35,929 bases of DNA from Alphaproteobacteria bacterium (GCA_947474005.1 CANJHI010000040.1:1-35929); one strand, 5' to 3'; shown: positions 1-9,026, counted from the first letter of the stretch. Numbers and translations: made by a program. The notes: generated from the letters alone by a model not told the origin.

Positions 1-1
1 A

Positions 2-664
2 TTCAACTCTGGTGGCACAAAAGGCATCATTCTTGGTGTGGTCACACTTCTTGGTGCGGGCATCACGGCGTTCTACATGACTCGTGTAATGATTCTTACT
101 TTTACTGGAAAATCACGCTGGGATGCCGAAGCGCATCCGCATGAATCTCCAATTTTGATGTGGTTACCAATGGCGATTCTTGCAGTTGGTTCAGTTTCTT
201 CAGGATTCCTACTAAGCCGCGGTGATGCACTAGTTAACTGGCTAGCGCCGTTGTTTGAGCATCACGGTGAACATGAAGAACTTCTTGCACCAATCGTTGT
301 ATCTGGCCTTGCCTTAGCCATGGTTGCTATCGGAGTTGTAGTTGCATTCTTGAAGTATTCTCGCCAGGAAGTTGCAGCTGTTGCCCCTGAAAATGTTTCA
401 GTCTTCACAAAGATTGCTCGCCAAGATTTGATGCAAGATTCATTTAACGAGGCAGTCTTTATGCGCCCGGGTCAGTTACTAACTTCGGCTTTAGTTAAAA
501 CCGATGAACATGTTATTGACGGTGCAGTTCGCGGAGTTGCTCAGTTGGCGCTTGGATCAGGCTCAGTTCTGCGCGGAGTTCAAAGTGGATTTGTTCGTAG
601 CTATGCCGCGCTCATTCTTATCGGAGCAGCCTTACTGATTGCAGCGATTTGGGTGGTGATTTAA
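2..664 (+). CDS. nuoL: NADH-quinone oxidoreductase subunit L, C-terminal part (5' end outside window)
   Basis: The reading frame is open from base 2 and continues from outside the window, so this is a 3' fragment (about 220 residues) of NuoL, an antiporter-like proton-pumping membrane subunit of complex I. The visible part starts in a transmembrane helix (VTLLGAGITAFYMTRVMILTF), which has the AFYMTRxxxLTF signature typical of the NuoL C-terminal domain. A WDAEAHPHESP loop, two further hydrophobic segments and a final membrane helix (ALILIGAALLIAAIWVVI) follow. The identification rests on this signature and on nuoM and nuoN directly downstream. The stop TAA at 662-664 lies two bases before the nuoM ATG. 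Electron transfer modules of complex I must lie upstream, outside the window. Confidence 0.95.
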   Translation, partial: FNSGGTKGIILGVVTLLGAGITAFYMTRVMILTFTGKSRWDAEAHPHESPILMWLPMAILAVGSVSSGFLLSRGDALVNWLAPLFEHHGEHEELLAPIVVSGLALAMVAIGVVVAFLKYSRQEVAAVAPENVSVFTKIARQDLMQDSFNEAVFMRPGQLLTSALVKTDEHVIDGAVRGVAQLALGSGSVLRGVQSGFVRSYAALILIGAALLIAAIWVVI

Positions 665-666
665 TA

Positions 667-2178
667 ATGTTAAATTCATTGACGCTTTTGATGGCATTGC
701 CAATCATCGGATCAATCGTAGTTGCACTATTGCCAAAGACTAAGGAAACCTTGGCTAAACAGGTTGCACTAATCACCACTCTAATCGTGGCAGGTGCAAC
801 GATTGCGATGGCCGTTAATTTTCAACGAGATAACGTTGATCTACAGTTTGTTGAAAAGTATTCGTGGATTCCAACCTTTGGAATTAATTTTGCAGTCGGA
901 ATCGACGGCCTTGCACTTGTCCTAATTTTAATGTCCACTGTTCTTGCACCAATCGTTGTTTTGGCCGGTTGGAATGAAGCTCACGGCGGGCGTTGGTCAG
1001 TTAAAGTTTTTTATATATTGATTCTTGTCTTAGAGACCATGATGATCGGCGTCTTTGCCGCAACTGATGTCTTCTTGTTCTATGTAATCTTTGAAGCCAT
1101 GTTGATTCCGGTTTATTTCCTAATTGGTGGTTACGGAACTGGTCAACGTTCGGCAGCAGCAGTTAAATTCTTGATCTATAGCCTCTTTGGCGGATTACTA
1201 ATGCTGGCTTCAATCATCGGACTTTACGTAATGTCTGGTGCTCAAGGCGGACATACATTTGATCTTCAAGCTTTGTCTCAACTAGAGATGAGTTCGACTA
1301 CTCAGAACTTCTTGTTCCTAGGATTCTTTATTGCTTTTGCGATTAAAGCCCCGCTGTGGCCGCTTCATACTTGGTTGCCAGATGCTGCTGATTCGGCAAC
1401 ACCAGGAACTTCAGTTTTGCTTTTAGGTGTGCTGGATAAAGTCGGAACTTTTGGAATGATTCGCTACTGCTTGACTCTGTTTCCAGATGCAAGCAAGACC
1501 TTTACTCCAATGATTCTGGTTCTTTCAGTTATTTCAATTGTTTATGGTGCATTCCTTGCAATTGGCCAGCGTGATCTGAAGCGCTTAATCGCTTTCACCT
1601 CAATTTCCCACTTTGGTTTTATCACTATGGGAATTTTTGCAATGACCTCACAAGGCCAAAGCGGCGCTACTTTGTACATGTTTAACCATGGATTCTCTAC
1701 CGCTGCACTATTTCTTGTTGGCGGCTGGATGATTTCACGACGTGGCTCTTCAACAATTGCCGACTTTGGTGGACTACAGCGAGTTACCCCGGTTATGGCC
1801 TGGTCATTTTTCTTGGCAGGAATGTCATCGCTAGCTCTGCCAGGCATGTCTAGTTTTGTGAGTGAATTCCTGGTTCTTGTCGGAACATTTACTAGATATC
1901 CAGTGCATGCAGTGATTGCAACATTTGGAATCGTATTGGCGGCTTTGTACATTTTGATTCCAGTACAAAAGGCGCTGCACGGACCAACTACTGCTGGCAA
2001 TGAAAACTTAAGTGATCTAAACCTTCGCGAGAAAATTGCAATTGCTCCAGTGATTGCAATCATTATTGCTCTTGGTTTTTATCCTTCGCCACTACTGAAA
2101 GTCATTAATCCAGCATCTGCACATGTCATTGCTCAAATGGGCTTTACGGATCCAGCTCCAACGAATGGTGATAAATAA
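667..2178 (+). CDS. nuoM: NADH-quinone oxidoreductase subunit M
   Basis: This encodes a 503-residue polytopic membrane protein, one of the three antiporter-like proton channels of complex I. The ATG at 667 is chosen over an upstream in-frame codon at 649 because it lies just after the nuoL stop and gives the usual hydrophobic NuoM N-terminus. The conserved Glu in FEAMLIPVYFLIGG (about residue 143) and Lys in AIKAPLWPLHTWLPDA (about 227) are present; both are known to be essential for proton translocation in this family. The PGTSVLLLGVLDKVGTFG segment is also typical. The stop overlaps the nuoN start by one base (TAATG), which suggests translational coupling in one nuo operon. Confidence 0.97.
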   Translation: MLNSLTLLMALPIIGSIVVALLPKTKETLAKQVALITTLIVAGATIAMAVNFQRDNVDLQFVEKYSWIPTFGINFAVGIDGLALVLILMSTVLAPIVVLAGWNEAHGGRWSVKVFYILILVLETMMIGVFAATDVFLFYVIFEAMLIPVYFLIGGYGTGQRSAAAVKFLIYSLFGGLLMLASIIGLYVMSGAQGGHTFDLQALSQLEMSSTTQNFLFLGFFIAFAIKAPLWPLHTWLPDAADSATPGTSVLLLGVLDKVGTFGMIRYCLTLFPDASKTFTPMILVLSVISIVYGAFLAIGQRDLKRLIAFTSISHFGFITMGIFAMTSQGQSGATLYMFNHGFSTAALFLVGGWMISRRGSSTIADFGGLQRVTPVMAWSFFLAGMSSLALPGMSSFVSEFLVLVGTFTRYPVHAVIATFGIVLAALYILIPVQKALHGPTTAGNENLSDLNLREKIAIAPVIAIIIALGFYPSPLLKVINPASAHVIAQMGFTDPAPTNGDK

Positions 2179-3695
2179 TGGAATTCACAACACCAGTTCT
2201 TAATTACACACTCCTTTCACCAATTTTGATTTTGCTTGGTGCGGCGCTCATTACCGTATTAGTTGAGGCCTTTGTATCTAAAGCGCTTCGCCCAATCACT
2301 CAACTCAGTATCACTTTAGGTGCGCTAGTTCTTGCACTAGTTCAAGTCTGGCGAATTCGTAACGAACAATCAATGACTGCCGCAATGGGTTCTGTGATTA
2401 TTGATGGTCCAGCGGTTTTGATGCAGGCATCAATTTTGATTATTTCTATTATTTCGGTCTTCTTAATTGCAGATACCGAACACTTTACGGCCCTTGCCGC
2501 ATCGCTTCCTGGCTCTGATGAAGAACGCCAAGCTGTGCAATCTGGCAACCAAGTAACTGAGGTTTATCCACTTACATTATTTGCCGTATCTGGAATGCTT
2601 TTATTTCCAATCTCAAGTGATTTGATAACTCTATTCGTTGCCCTTGAAATGCTTTCTCTGCCGCTGTATTTAATGGCCGGACTTTCTCGACGCCGCCGTT
2701 TAGCTTCCCAAGAATCAGCGCTTAAATACTTCCTCCTAGGTGCATTTTCATCAGCGTTTTTCTTATTTGGCGCAGCTTTCTTGTACGGCTACTCAGCGTC
2801 TGTAACTTTTGCAGGAATTCGCGACGCAGTTGTTGGCAGCGGCGGAAACGATGTCTTCCTTTTGATTGGTATTTCATTCCTGTCAGTTGGTCTGTTATTT
2901 AAAGTTGGTGCAGTTCCATTCCATGCCTGGTCCCCAGATGTTTATCAAGGATCACCAACTCCGGTTACAGCATTCATGGCAGCGGCAACAAAAGTTGCAG
3001 CTTTCGGCGCAATGCTGCGTATTTACTACACATCATTTGCTAACGCCCAATGGTCATGGACACCAATGCTTACCGTTATCGCAATTGTCACCATGGTCTT
3101 TGGATCATTAGTTGCGATTGCACAGCGCGATGTAAAACGTATGTTGGCTTATTCATCAATCGCGCATGCCGGATTTTTGCTAACAGGTGTGATTGCACTT
3201 AATAAGGCTGGACTTGAAGCTTCAATTTTCTATTTGTTTGCTTATGGAATTGCAACAGTTGGTGGATTTGCAATCGTCACACTCGTCCGTGATGCAGCTG
3301 GCGAAGTAACAGATTTAAATCGCTGGAAGGGTCTTGGTAAGCGCTCACCGTGGGTAGCTACAGCTTTTGCTGGCTTCCTGCTCTCATTCGCTGGAATCCC
3401 ATTAACAAGTGGATTCATTGGAAAGTTTTCAATCTTTTCAGCTGCCTATGAGAGCGGCGCTAAGAGCGTAGTTATTGCTGGTGTACTTTCATCTGCCATC
3501 GCAGCGTTTTTCTATATTCGCGTAATAGTTTTGATGTTCTTTACAGATCCAGTTGAAGATGGAACTAGTGTCGAGATTCCTTCAGCGTTAACAAGCCTAA
3601 GCGTTATCTTCGCAATGATCGTGACAATTGCATTAGGTGTATTCCCGGCACCGGTTCTTAACCTCATCTCAGATCTCGCAACATTTATTCGCTAA
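2178..3695 (+). CDS. nuoN: NADH-quinone oxidoreductase subunit N
   Basis: This 505-residue membrane protein is the third antiporter-like subunit of complex I and the last nuo gene of the operon. It has the NuoN hallmarks: ALEMLSLPLYLMAGLSRRRR with the conserved Glu, ALKYFLLGAFSSAFFLFGAA, the GLLFKVGAVPFHAWSPDVYQG motif with its conserved Lys, and QRDVKRMLAYSSIAHAGF. The start overlaps the nuoM stop by one base, and the stop overlaps the start of the polyprenyl synthase by one base. The three genes and the prenyl synthase are therefore probably co-transcribed. Nothing appears truncated or unusual. Confidence 0.97.
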   Translation: MEFTTPVLNYTLLSPILILLGAALITVLVEAFVSKALRPITQLSITLGALVLALVQVWRIRNEQSMTAAMGSVIIDGPAVLMQASILIISIISVFLIADTEHFTALAASLPGSDEERQAVQSGNQVTEVYPLTLFAVSGMLLFPISSDLITLFVALEMLSLPLYLMAGLSRRRRLASQESALKYFLLGAFSSAFFLFGAAFLYGYSASVTFAGIRDAVVGSGGNDVFLLIGISFLSVGLLFKVGAVPFHAWSPDVYQGSPTPVTAFMAAATKVAAFGAMLRIYYTSFANAQWSWTPMLTVIAIVTMVFGSLVAIAQRDVKRMLAYSSIAHAGFLLTGVIALNKAGLEASIFYLFAYGIATVGGFAIVTLVRDAAGEVTDLNRWKGLGKRSPWVATAFAGFLLSFAGIPLTSGFIGKFSIFSAAYESGAKSVVIAGVLSSAIAAFFYIRVIVLMFFTDPVEDGTSVEIPSALTSLSVIFAMIVTIALGVFPAPVLNLISDLATFIR

Positions 3696-4684
3696 TGTCA
3701 TCATTTGGCATTCCAAACGTCGCACCGGCGTTAGAGGCAACCCTGGTTTCGCAGATGGCAGAAGTTGAAGCTTTACTTCGAAGCCATACACATAGTGAAT
3801 ATCCATTTGTTGATGAAACTGCCCACCACTTAGTTGCCGCTGGTGGCAAGCGTTTGCGCCCTTTATTAACGCTGATTACCGCTCAATTCGGTGACCCCAC
3901 CGGCAAAGGCATCATCGCAGCGGCAGTTGCCTGCGAAATCACACACTTAGCAACGCTGTATCACGATGATGTTATGGATGAAGCGCCACTTCGTCGTGGA
4001 GTAGAAAGTGCAAATATGCGATGGGGAAACACAATCGCAATTTTGACTGGAGATTTTCTCTTTGCAAAGTCTTCAGATTTATTGGCAGATTTAGGACCAG
4101 CGGCGGTTCGTCTTCAAGCGCGTACTTTCGAGCGTTTAGTTATCGGGCAAATTATGGAAACCCAAGGACCTAACCCAGGCCAAGATCCACTAGAACATTA
4201 CTTACGAGTTGTTGCAGATAAGACAGGATCACTGATTGCAGCAAGTGCGCGTTATGGCGGAATGATTTCTGGCGCACCTGTTGAAATCACCGACACAGTC
4301 ACAACTTTTGGCGAAAAAATCGGTGTTGCTTTTCAATTAGCTGATGACGTTATTGATATTGCCAGCGAATCAAATCAATCTGGAAAGACTCCTGGAACTG
4401 ATTTACGCGAAGGTGTCCCAACCCTTGTCACTCTCAATGTTATGAAATCTACCGACCCCGCAGATCGCGAATTACAACACCTACTTTCAGCACCAATTGA
4501 GGATGAACCAACTGTGCAGCAAGTATTAGTTGCACTTAGAAATCACAAAGCTTTAGGTGAATCTCGCGAACAACTCCTGCAAGTTGCTAGAGAAGCCAGA
4601 AATGCTTTAGGACCACTTCCTGTGAACGATGCAACAGGTGCATTGATATCGCTATGCGACGCGGTTATCGACCGTTCTGCTTGA
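3695..4684 (+). CDS. polyprenyl diphosphate synthase (trans-isoprenyl, probably for the menaquinone side chain)
   Basis: This 329-residue soluble enzyme of the trans-prenyl transferase family elongates allylic diphosphates with isopentenyl diphosphate. The first aspartate-rich motif is at about residues 91-95 (HDDVMDE), the second at about 217-221 (QLADDVID), with GGKRLRP at 50-56 and GKTPGTDLREG near 230. These are the Mg-diphosphate and substrate binding motifs. Product length cannot be read with certainty. The gene is fused by a TAATG overlap to nuoN, and prenyl synthases behind nuoN are common in Actinobacteria. A role in making the menaquinone tail used by complex I is therefore the natural reading. 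The 3' end overlaps the convergent rarD gene by 33 bases. Confidence 0.92.
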   Translation: MSSFGIPNVAPALEATLVSQMAEVEALLRSHTHSEYPFVDETAHHLVAAGGKRLRPLLTLITAQFGDPTGKGIIAAAVACEITHLATLYHDDVMDEAPLRRGVESANMRWGNTIAILTGDFLFAKSSDLLADLGPAAVRLQARTFERLVIGQIMETQGPNPGQDPLEHYLRVVADKTGSLIAASARYGGMISGAPVEITDTVTTFGEKIGVAFQLADDVIDIASESNQSGKTPGTDLREGVPTLVTLNVMKSTDPADRELQHLLSAPIEDEPTVQQVLVALRNHKALGESREQLLQVAREARNALGPLPVNDATGALISLCDAVIDRSA

Positions 4685-5542
4685 TCGTACTAAATCCGCA
4701 CTTAAAGCAATTAGCGCTGCCCAGATAAATGCAAATCCCATAACTTTTCCATTAGACATATCCTCGTTAAATAGAAATACACCAAGTAGGAAAAAAATGG
4801 TTGGAGTTATGTACTGCAACAAACCTAAAGTAGAAAGTGGCAATCGAACAATCGCTCCATTGAATAGCAAAAGTGGAATCACAGTTGCTATGCCTGCTAG
4901 GCAAAGAAGTGTTGTCACTAGTAAACCTTGCCCAAATTGAGCTGTACCTTTTCCTTCAATATAAAACAGGAAAGCTAAGTTTGGGATGAACGCAATTAAA
5001 GTCTCAATGGTCAGTGATTCAAGGGCTCCGAGATCAATTCGTTTTTTCACCAAACTGTAGGTGCCCCATGAAAGCGCCAGGGAGAGCGCAATCCAAGGGA
5101 AGTGGTGATACTCAATCGTTAGAATCAGGACGGAGATAGTTCCCAGAGCTACTGCTATCCATTGCAGTATTCGCAGAGATTCTCGAAAAATTAAAATACC
5201 AAATAACACATTAAGTAATGGCGCTATGTAGTATCCCAGTGCGCTTTCGACAACTCTGTCAGCACCAACCGCCCAGATAAATACTCCCCAATTTATGGTT
5301 AGTAATCCAGAGGAAATCGCAAGTATTGAAAACATTCTCTTCGATTTGATGATGAGGAAAGTACTTTTTAATTCCTTGCGCAGTGTTAGTAATAACGTGC
5401 AAACGGCTAATGACCAAATTCCCCGATTGGCAAGAATTTCAAAAGATGAGGCGTTATGAATATGCTTCCAATAGATAGGCAGAAAACCCCAAAAGAAATA
5501 TGCACTAAAGCCATAAACTAGGCCGAGCTTATATTTACTCAA
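4652..5542 (-). CDS. rarD: RarD-like EamA-family transporter
   Basis: This 296-residue integral membrane protein of the drug/metabolite transporter superfamily has about ten predicted helices forming two EamA repeats. Its N-terminus GFSAYFFWGFLPIYWKHI is characteristic of RarD (chloramphenicol-sensitive protein), and GYYIAPLLNVLFGILIFRESL and LQYITPTIFFLLGVFLFNE are the paired helix signatures of the two repeats. The transported substrate is unknown. The start is a TTG placed immediately after the yajQ stop codon, so expression probably depends on yajQ translation (two-gene minus-strand operon). The 3' end overlaps the convergent prenyl synthase gene. Confidence 0.9.
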   Translation of the reverse strand: MSKYKLGLVYGFSAYFFWGFLPIYWKHIHNASSFEILANRGIWSLAVCTLLLTLRKELKSTFLIIKSKRMFSILAISSGLLTINWGVFIWAVGADRVVESALGYYIAPLLNVLFGILIFRESLRILQWIAVALGTISVLILTIEYHHFPWIALSLALSWGTYSLVKKRIDLGALESLTIETLIAFIPNLAFLFYIEGKGTAQFGQGLLVTTLLCLAGIATVIPLLLFNGAIVRLPLSTLGLLQYITPTIFFLLGVFLFNEDMSNGKVMGFAFIWAALIALSADLVRSSRTVDNRVA

Positions 5543-6034
5543 TTATCTAAAGTTCGTAAATTGAACCGCAAAATCCCAGCCACCATCTTTGATCATTGCC
5601 ATAGTGTCCTGTAAATCATCACGGCTCTTTGAAGTAACTCGCAATTCGTCGCCTTGAATCTGTGTCTTTACTGATTTAGGACCTTCATCTCGGACTAATT
5701 TTGCAATTTTTTTGGCATTCTCAGTTGATATGCCCTCCTTTAAAGGTGCAGCAATTTTATAAATCTTGCCACTTAGCTGTGGGGCTCCAGCATCTAGGTG
5801 CTTGAGAGAGACTCCACGCTTAATCATCTTATCTTTTACTACATCAAGGGCCGCTTTTGCTCGCTCTTCTGTATCGGCTTCAATTAAAATCTTTTCACCC
5901 TCAAGTTCAATTTTTGAACCTGTATTTTTGAAATCAAAACGAGTGTCAATCTCACGAATCGCCTGATTGATAGCGTTATCGAGCTCCATGCGGTCAATTT
6001 TGGAGGTTACGTCAAAACTTGCATCTGCTGCCAT
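5543..6034 (-). CDS. yajQ: YajQ family nucleotide-binding protein
   Basis: This 163-residue protein is full length for the YajQ family (UPF0234). It begins with the typical [20 protein letters not shown] segment, followed by [20 protein letters not shown] and the C-terminal signature [25 protein letters not shown]. Members bind nucleotides and some bind cyclic di-GMP; the cellular role in Actinobacteria is not established. A GAAGGG sequence about ten bases before the ATG can serve as ribosome binding site. It is followed without spacing by rarD. The gene is divergent from tRNA-Tyr. Confidence 0.95.
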   Translation of the reverse strand: MAADASFDVTSKIDRMELDNAINQAIREIDTRFDFKNTGSKIELEGEKILIEADTEERAKAALDVVKDKMIKRGVSLKHLDAGAPQLSGKIYKIAAPLKEGISTENAKKIAKLVRDEGPKSVKTQIQGDELRVTSKSRDDLQDTMAMIKDGGWDFAVQFTNFR

Positions 6035-6068
6035 GGTTTTCGGCCCTTCTGTTTAAGGAAAAGGCGGT

Positions 6069-6096
6069 TTGTGCGCCTACTGTCCTAAGGTATCCT
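6069..6096 (+). promoter_or_regulatory. probable promoter of tRNA-Tyr
   Basis: A -35-like TTGTGC (6069-6074) is followed after 16 bases by TATCCT (6091-6096). Transcription would begin near 6103, about 40 bases before the tRNA. This is motif reading only. Confidence 0.4.
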
Positions 6097-6141
6097 TTCC
6101 CTTCGCACTATCCATAATTGCCGCAGTACTTGTTCGACCTT

Positions 6142-6223
6142 GGCGGGTTGCCCGAGCGGCCAATGGGAGGGGACTGTAAATCCCCCGGCTCTGCCTTCGA
6201 AGGTTCAAATCCTTCACCCGCCA
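6142..6223 (+). tRNA. tRNA-Tyr (anticodon GTA)
   Basis: The 82-base gene folds as a class II tRNA. The acceptor GGCGGGT pairs with ACCCGCC at the 3' end, with discriminator A at 6223. The anticodon stem GGGGA/TCCCC encloses loop CTGTAAA with anticodon GTA at 6176-6178. A long variable arm follows, and the T arm is GAAGG-TTCAAAT-CCTTC. CCA is not encoded. From 6178 onward its sequence is part of a 47-base repeat found again at 13824-13870, so the 3' half served as an integration site and the present 3' half may have come with the island. Confidence 0.97.
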
Positions 6224-6224
6224 C
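6178..6224 (+). repeat. left attachment-site repeat (attL-like), inside tRNA-Tyr
   Basis: This 47-base segment runs from the third anticodon base to one base beyond the tRNA discriminator. It is identical, base for base, to 13824-13870 in the same orientation. The two copies diverge immediately on both sides. Crossover in the anticodon loop of a tRNA gene is a known choice of tyrosine integrases. Confidence 0.9.
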
Positions 6225-6280
6225 AATGCAGTTGATTCGCATCAAGCATATTTACTAGCGAGTAGATGCACCTATCATCC

Positions 6281-6308
6281 TTGACTTGCGTTTTACTGCG
6301 AGTACCCT
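6281..6308 (+). promoter_or_regulatory. probable promoter of the island's permease gene
   Basis: TTGACT (6281-6286) and TACCCT (6303-6308) are separated by 16 bases, just inside the left island end. The transcript would carry a leader of about 100 bases before the permease ATG. Confidence 0.5.
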
Positions 6309-6323
6309 AAACGCAACCTCCCC

Positions 6324-6340
6324 CTTGGGGCTTTCCCAAG
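6324..6340 (+). promoter_or_regulatory. small hairpin in the permease leader
   Basis: CTTGGG (6324-6329) and CCCAAG (6335-6340) form a perfect 6-bp inverted repeat around a 5-base loop, within the 5' leader downstream of the promoter at 6281. It has no following T run, so it is not an obvious terminator. It does not match a riboswitch I recognise. The rest of the 6224-6412 gap shows only the promoter and the RBS. Confidence 0.35.
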
Positions 6341-6412
6341 TTAAATGTTCTTGAATATTCAGACACTCTTCAGGTTTGATATTTTAAATCTGAACTTTAT
6401 TTGGAGGTATCA

Positions 6413-8086
6413 ATGTCACAAAACAAATCTCTTCCATCGGATTTTGGTGGAGGCGACAATTTTGTAAGAAATGCTACGGGGTTAGTTAGAGAAGTTTCCC
6501 GCTGGGACGCCTTAATCATGAACACATTGGGAATGAATGTTGCACTCGGTGCTGTATTTCTCCTACTTCAAGCGCCAGGTAATTTTCCTGGCGGAAATAT
6601 GCTTCTTGCAATTCTAATCGGCACACTTGTAATGGCATTTACTTTGCTGTGGGTTTACGCCGAGTTTTCAGCTGCTATGCCAAGATCCGGTGGCGATTAT
6701 GTATTTGTAAGTCGTTCATTACACCCAGTACTTGGTTTTCTTATGTCTTGGAGTCAAGGCATGTGGCTTACTTTTTTCTGGATTGGTTTTAATGCTTGGT
6801 TTGCCTTGATATTTGCTGTTCCAACTGCGTTTACAACAATTGGTGCAGTTACCGGCCAGTCAGGTTGGATATCAGCGGCCAGTAGTTTATTAGGAAAACA
6901 AACATTTCTAGGAATAACGACGCAGTGGTGGGTTTTGCTTTTTGGATCCCTTATTACCATCGCTTTTGCATTGCTATTAATATACGGTTCACAAATTTAT
7001 TGGCGCGTGCAAAAATGGTTATTTGCAATAGCTGGCTTGAGTATTTTGGTTATGGCTTTCTTGTTGGTTTTCAAAAGCGGGAATGTTGCAGAAGCTTGGA
7101 ATAAGTTTGCAACTGCCAATAACAGCCTTCCATTTGATAAAGTAATTTCTACAGCGCAATCAAGCGGATTTACTGGCGTTGGATCTGCCTTTAGCATTAC
7201 TTCAACTATCTTGATGTTGCCTTGGGTATTTTTCGTCGTGGGATATGCACAAGGTTCGGCACAAATAGGTGGCGAAGTTAAGCGCGCTTCCAAAACTCAG
7301 TATTTTGCAATGGTGGGTGGTGTACTAATAAATGGTGCAGTTCTTGCCGCAATTGTCTGGGCATATCAGAGTGCAGTGGGTCAGGATTGGGCTCGTTCAC
7401 TTTCATTCTTGAGCAATAATGCTGCAGATAAATTAAATATGCCCGGTGGAATCCCAGCTGGTATTAATTTAATTACTAGTTTACTGACGGGAAGCGTGCC
7501 TCTTTTAATTATTATGGGGGTAGGACTTCTTCTCTGGGCAGTAATGGGAACGCCATTGTCGATGCTGCAAGCAACTCGATACATGCTTGCTTGGTCACTC
7601 GATGGTGCAGTTCCTAAGAAATTAGGTGCAGTCAATGAGAAGACACACACACCGGTTAATGCAATAATTTTCTGCATTATTACGGGCGAAATTGCACTCA
7701 TGGCATTGATTAATTTGCCGAATGCAAGTTTATTGGGAGCTCTGCTCGCACAGATTGTCGCTTTCATAGTGGTCAGTCTTGCTGGCGTTGTGTTCCCTTA
7801 TCGTTTGAAGTCAGTCTGGGAAGGTGGCGGTGGTCGCCGTCTTCTTGGAATTCCGACTATTACCTTGGCTGGAATCGGAGGAGTCGTAGCACTTGGCGGA
7901 CTGATGATTATGTTTATTACAAACCCGGCAATTAATGCGACCTTTGCGGTGACAAGGAGAATCTCACTTCAGTTTATGATTGGAGTTATTCTTGTTGGAA
8001 TCGTTTGGTACTTCAGTGCGAAGACAATTAATAAGAATAAAGGTATAGATGTAAGTCTGGCGTATAAAGAAATTCCACCTGAGTAA
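6413..8086 (+). CDS. APC-family amino acid / amine permease
   Basis: This 557-residue membrane protein of the amino acid-polyamine-organocation superfamily has about twelve helices. The first conserved block reads REVSRWDALIMNTLGMNV, and YAEFSAAMPRSGGDYVFVSRSLHP corresponds to the family's conserved helix 2-3 region. The ATG at 6413 is preferred to a TTG at 6401 because GGAGG at 6403-6407 is an ideal ribosome binding site for it. A strong terminator follows at 8101. The next genes are a PfkB kinase and a SIS protein, the same trio as frlA-frlD-frlB. Uptake of a glycated amino acid or other sugar-amine conjugate is therefore a reasonable inference; an ordinary amino acid permease is the alternative. 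Confidence 0.85.
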   Translation: MSQNKSLPSDFGGGDNFVRNATGLVREVSRWDALIMNTLGMNVALGAVFLLLQAPGNFPGGNMLLAILIGTLVMAFTLLWVYAEFSAAMPRSGGDYVFVSRSLHPVLGFLMSWSQGMWLTFFWIGFNAWFALIFAVPTAFTTIGAVTGQSGWISAASSLLGKQTFLGITTQWWVLLFGSLITIAFALLLIYGSQIYWRVQKWLFAIAGLSILVMAFLLVFKSGNVAEAWNKFATANNSLPFDKVISTAQSSGFTGVGSAFSITSTILMLPWVFFVVGYAQGSAQIGGEVKRASKTQYFAMVGGVLINGAVLAAIVWAYQSAVGQDWARSLSFLSNNAADKLNMPGGIPAGINLITSLLTGSVPLLIIMGVGLLLWAVMGTPLSMLQATRYMLAWSLDGAVPKKLGAVNEKTHTPVNAIIFCIITGEIALMALINLPNASLLGALLAQIVAFIVVSLAGVVFPYRLKSVWEGGGGRRLLGIPTITLAGIGGVVALGGLMIMFITNPAINATFAVTRRISLQFMIGVILVGIVWYFSAKTINKNKGIDVSLAYKEIPPE

Positions 8087-8100
8087 GGCAACTAGTTAAT

Positions 8101-8148
8101 AAAGAATGTTCCGGGTTCACCAAAAGCGAATCCGGAACATTCTTTTTA
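8101..8148 (+). terminator. Rho-independent terminator after the permease gene
   Basis: A perfect 14-bp stem is formed by AAAGAATGTTCCGG (8101-8114) and its complement (8132-8145), with a 17-base loop and a T-rich tail. It separates the permease transcript from the kinase gene, or attenuates read-through into it. Confidence 0.9.
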
Positions 8149-8183
8149 TCATGAATGCGAGTTAAATTATCAAAAAAGCAATT

Positions 8184-9026
8184 GTGCTGGGTAACCTGAC
8201 TATTGATGACGTCGTCCTTCCGGATGGCGTTACGTACATGGGCACTTTGGGTGGGAATTCAATTCATGTAGCAACTGCTATTTTTTTCAATAATGTCGCA
8301 CCAATCACCATTGCCCGCAAGGGTGAAGATTTCCCCCTCGAAGCATTAAAAAGTTTTAAAGACGCTGGGCTATCCACCGAATTTATTCTTCCTATAGCTG
8401 GCCCTACCGTGAGAAATTGGGTTATCTATGAATGGAATGGCGATCGAACGTGGCTTTATCGCACGTTAAAGTCTCGTTCGTTAGAAGTATCACCAGAACC
8501 AATTGATATTTCGGTCCAAGCGCTCGAAGGTGTAACGGTTGCACATATCGCCGCAATGCCATTAGGTAATGCTGAGCGATTAGTAGATCACTTGCGAAGT
8601 GTCGTGCCAGAAGTAACAATTATTTTAGATACTCATGAAGACTGGATTAATGGCTATGAGGAAAGATTACTAACGCTAGCTCGCAAGGTTAATATCTTTG
8701 TTCCTAGCAAGGAAGAAGTTTTAGACCTTACAAAAACTTCCAATCTAGAGGATGCGATAACTGAACTTGGTAGCTATAAATTAGAAAATGTTGTTATGAA
8801 AGCCGGAGCACAAGGGGCATACCTAATAAGAGAAAATGATCGAGTGCACCTAAATGCATTACCGGTTGCGGTCAAGGATGCAACTGGAGCTGGTGATGCG
8901 TTCTGCGGCGGCTTAGCCGCTGGTGTTGCTTTGCAACTTCCAATATATGATTGCGTTGCTATGGGAATTAAAACTGCCAGTGTGGCTATTCAAAGTTCCG
9001 GAAGCTTACGTCTTATCGAAAAATAA
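8184..9026 (+). CDS. PfkB-family sugar kinase (island copy)
   Basis: This ribokinase-like enzyme transfers phosphate from ATP to a sugar hydroxyl. The C-terminal PfkB signature KDATGAGDAFCGGLAAG contains the catalytic Asp at about residue 238 and the GAGD anion hole; MGTLGGNSIHVA near residue 20 is the substrate-side glycine motif. From GTG 8184 the protein is 280 residues but lacks most of the first beta strand. The frame extends upstream to a TAA at 8163 and encodes IIKKAIVLGN before the annotated start, exactly what the family has there. A non-standard ATT start at 8166 is therefore possible. No Shine-Dalgarno precedes GTG. By context it may act like FrlD, phosphorylating a fructosamine-type substrate. 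Confidence 0.85.
   Translation: MLGNLTIDDVVLPDGVTYMGTLGGNSIHVATAIFFNNVAPITIARKGEDFPLEALKSFKDAGLSTEFILPIAGPTVRNWVIYEWNGDRTWLYRTLKSRSLEVSPEPIDISVQALEGVTVAHIAAMPLGNAERLVDHLRSVVPEVTIILDTHEDWINGYEERLLTLARKVNIFVPSKEEVLDLTKTSNLEDAITELGSYKLENVVMKAGAQGAYLIRENDRVHLNALPVAVKDATGAGDAFCGGLAAGVALQLPIYDCVAMGIKTASVAIQSSGSLRLIEK

Noticed and set aside
1542..2063. Long open frame antisense to nuoM (173 codons)
   Set aside because: It lies wholly within a well-conserved nuoM, has no recognisable domain, and its residues mirror membrane-protein codons; a shadow frame.
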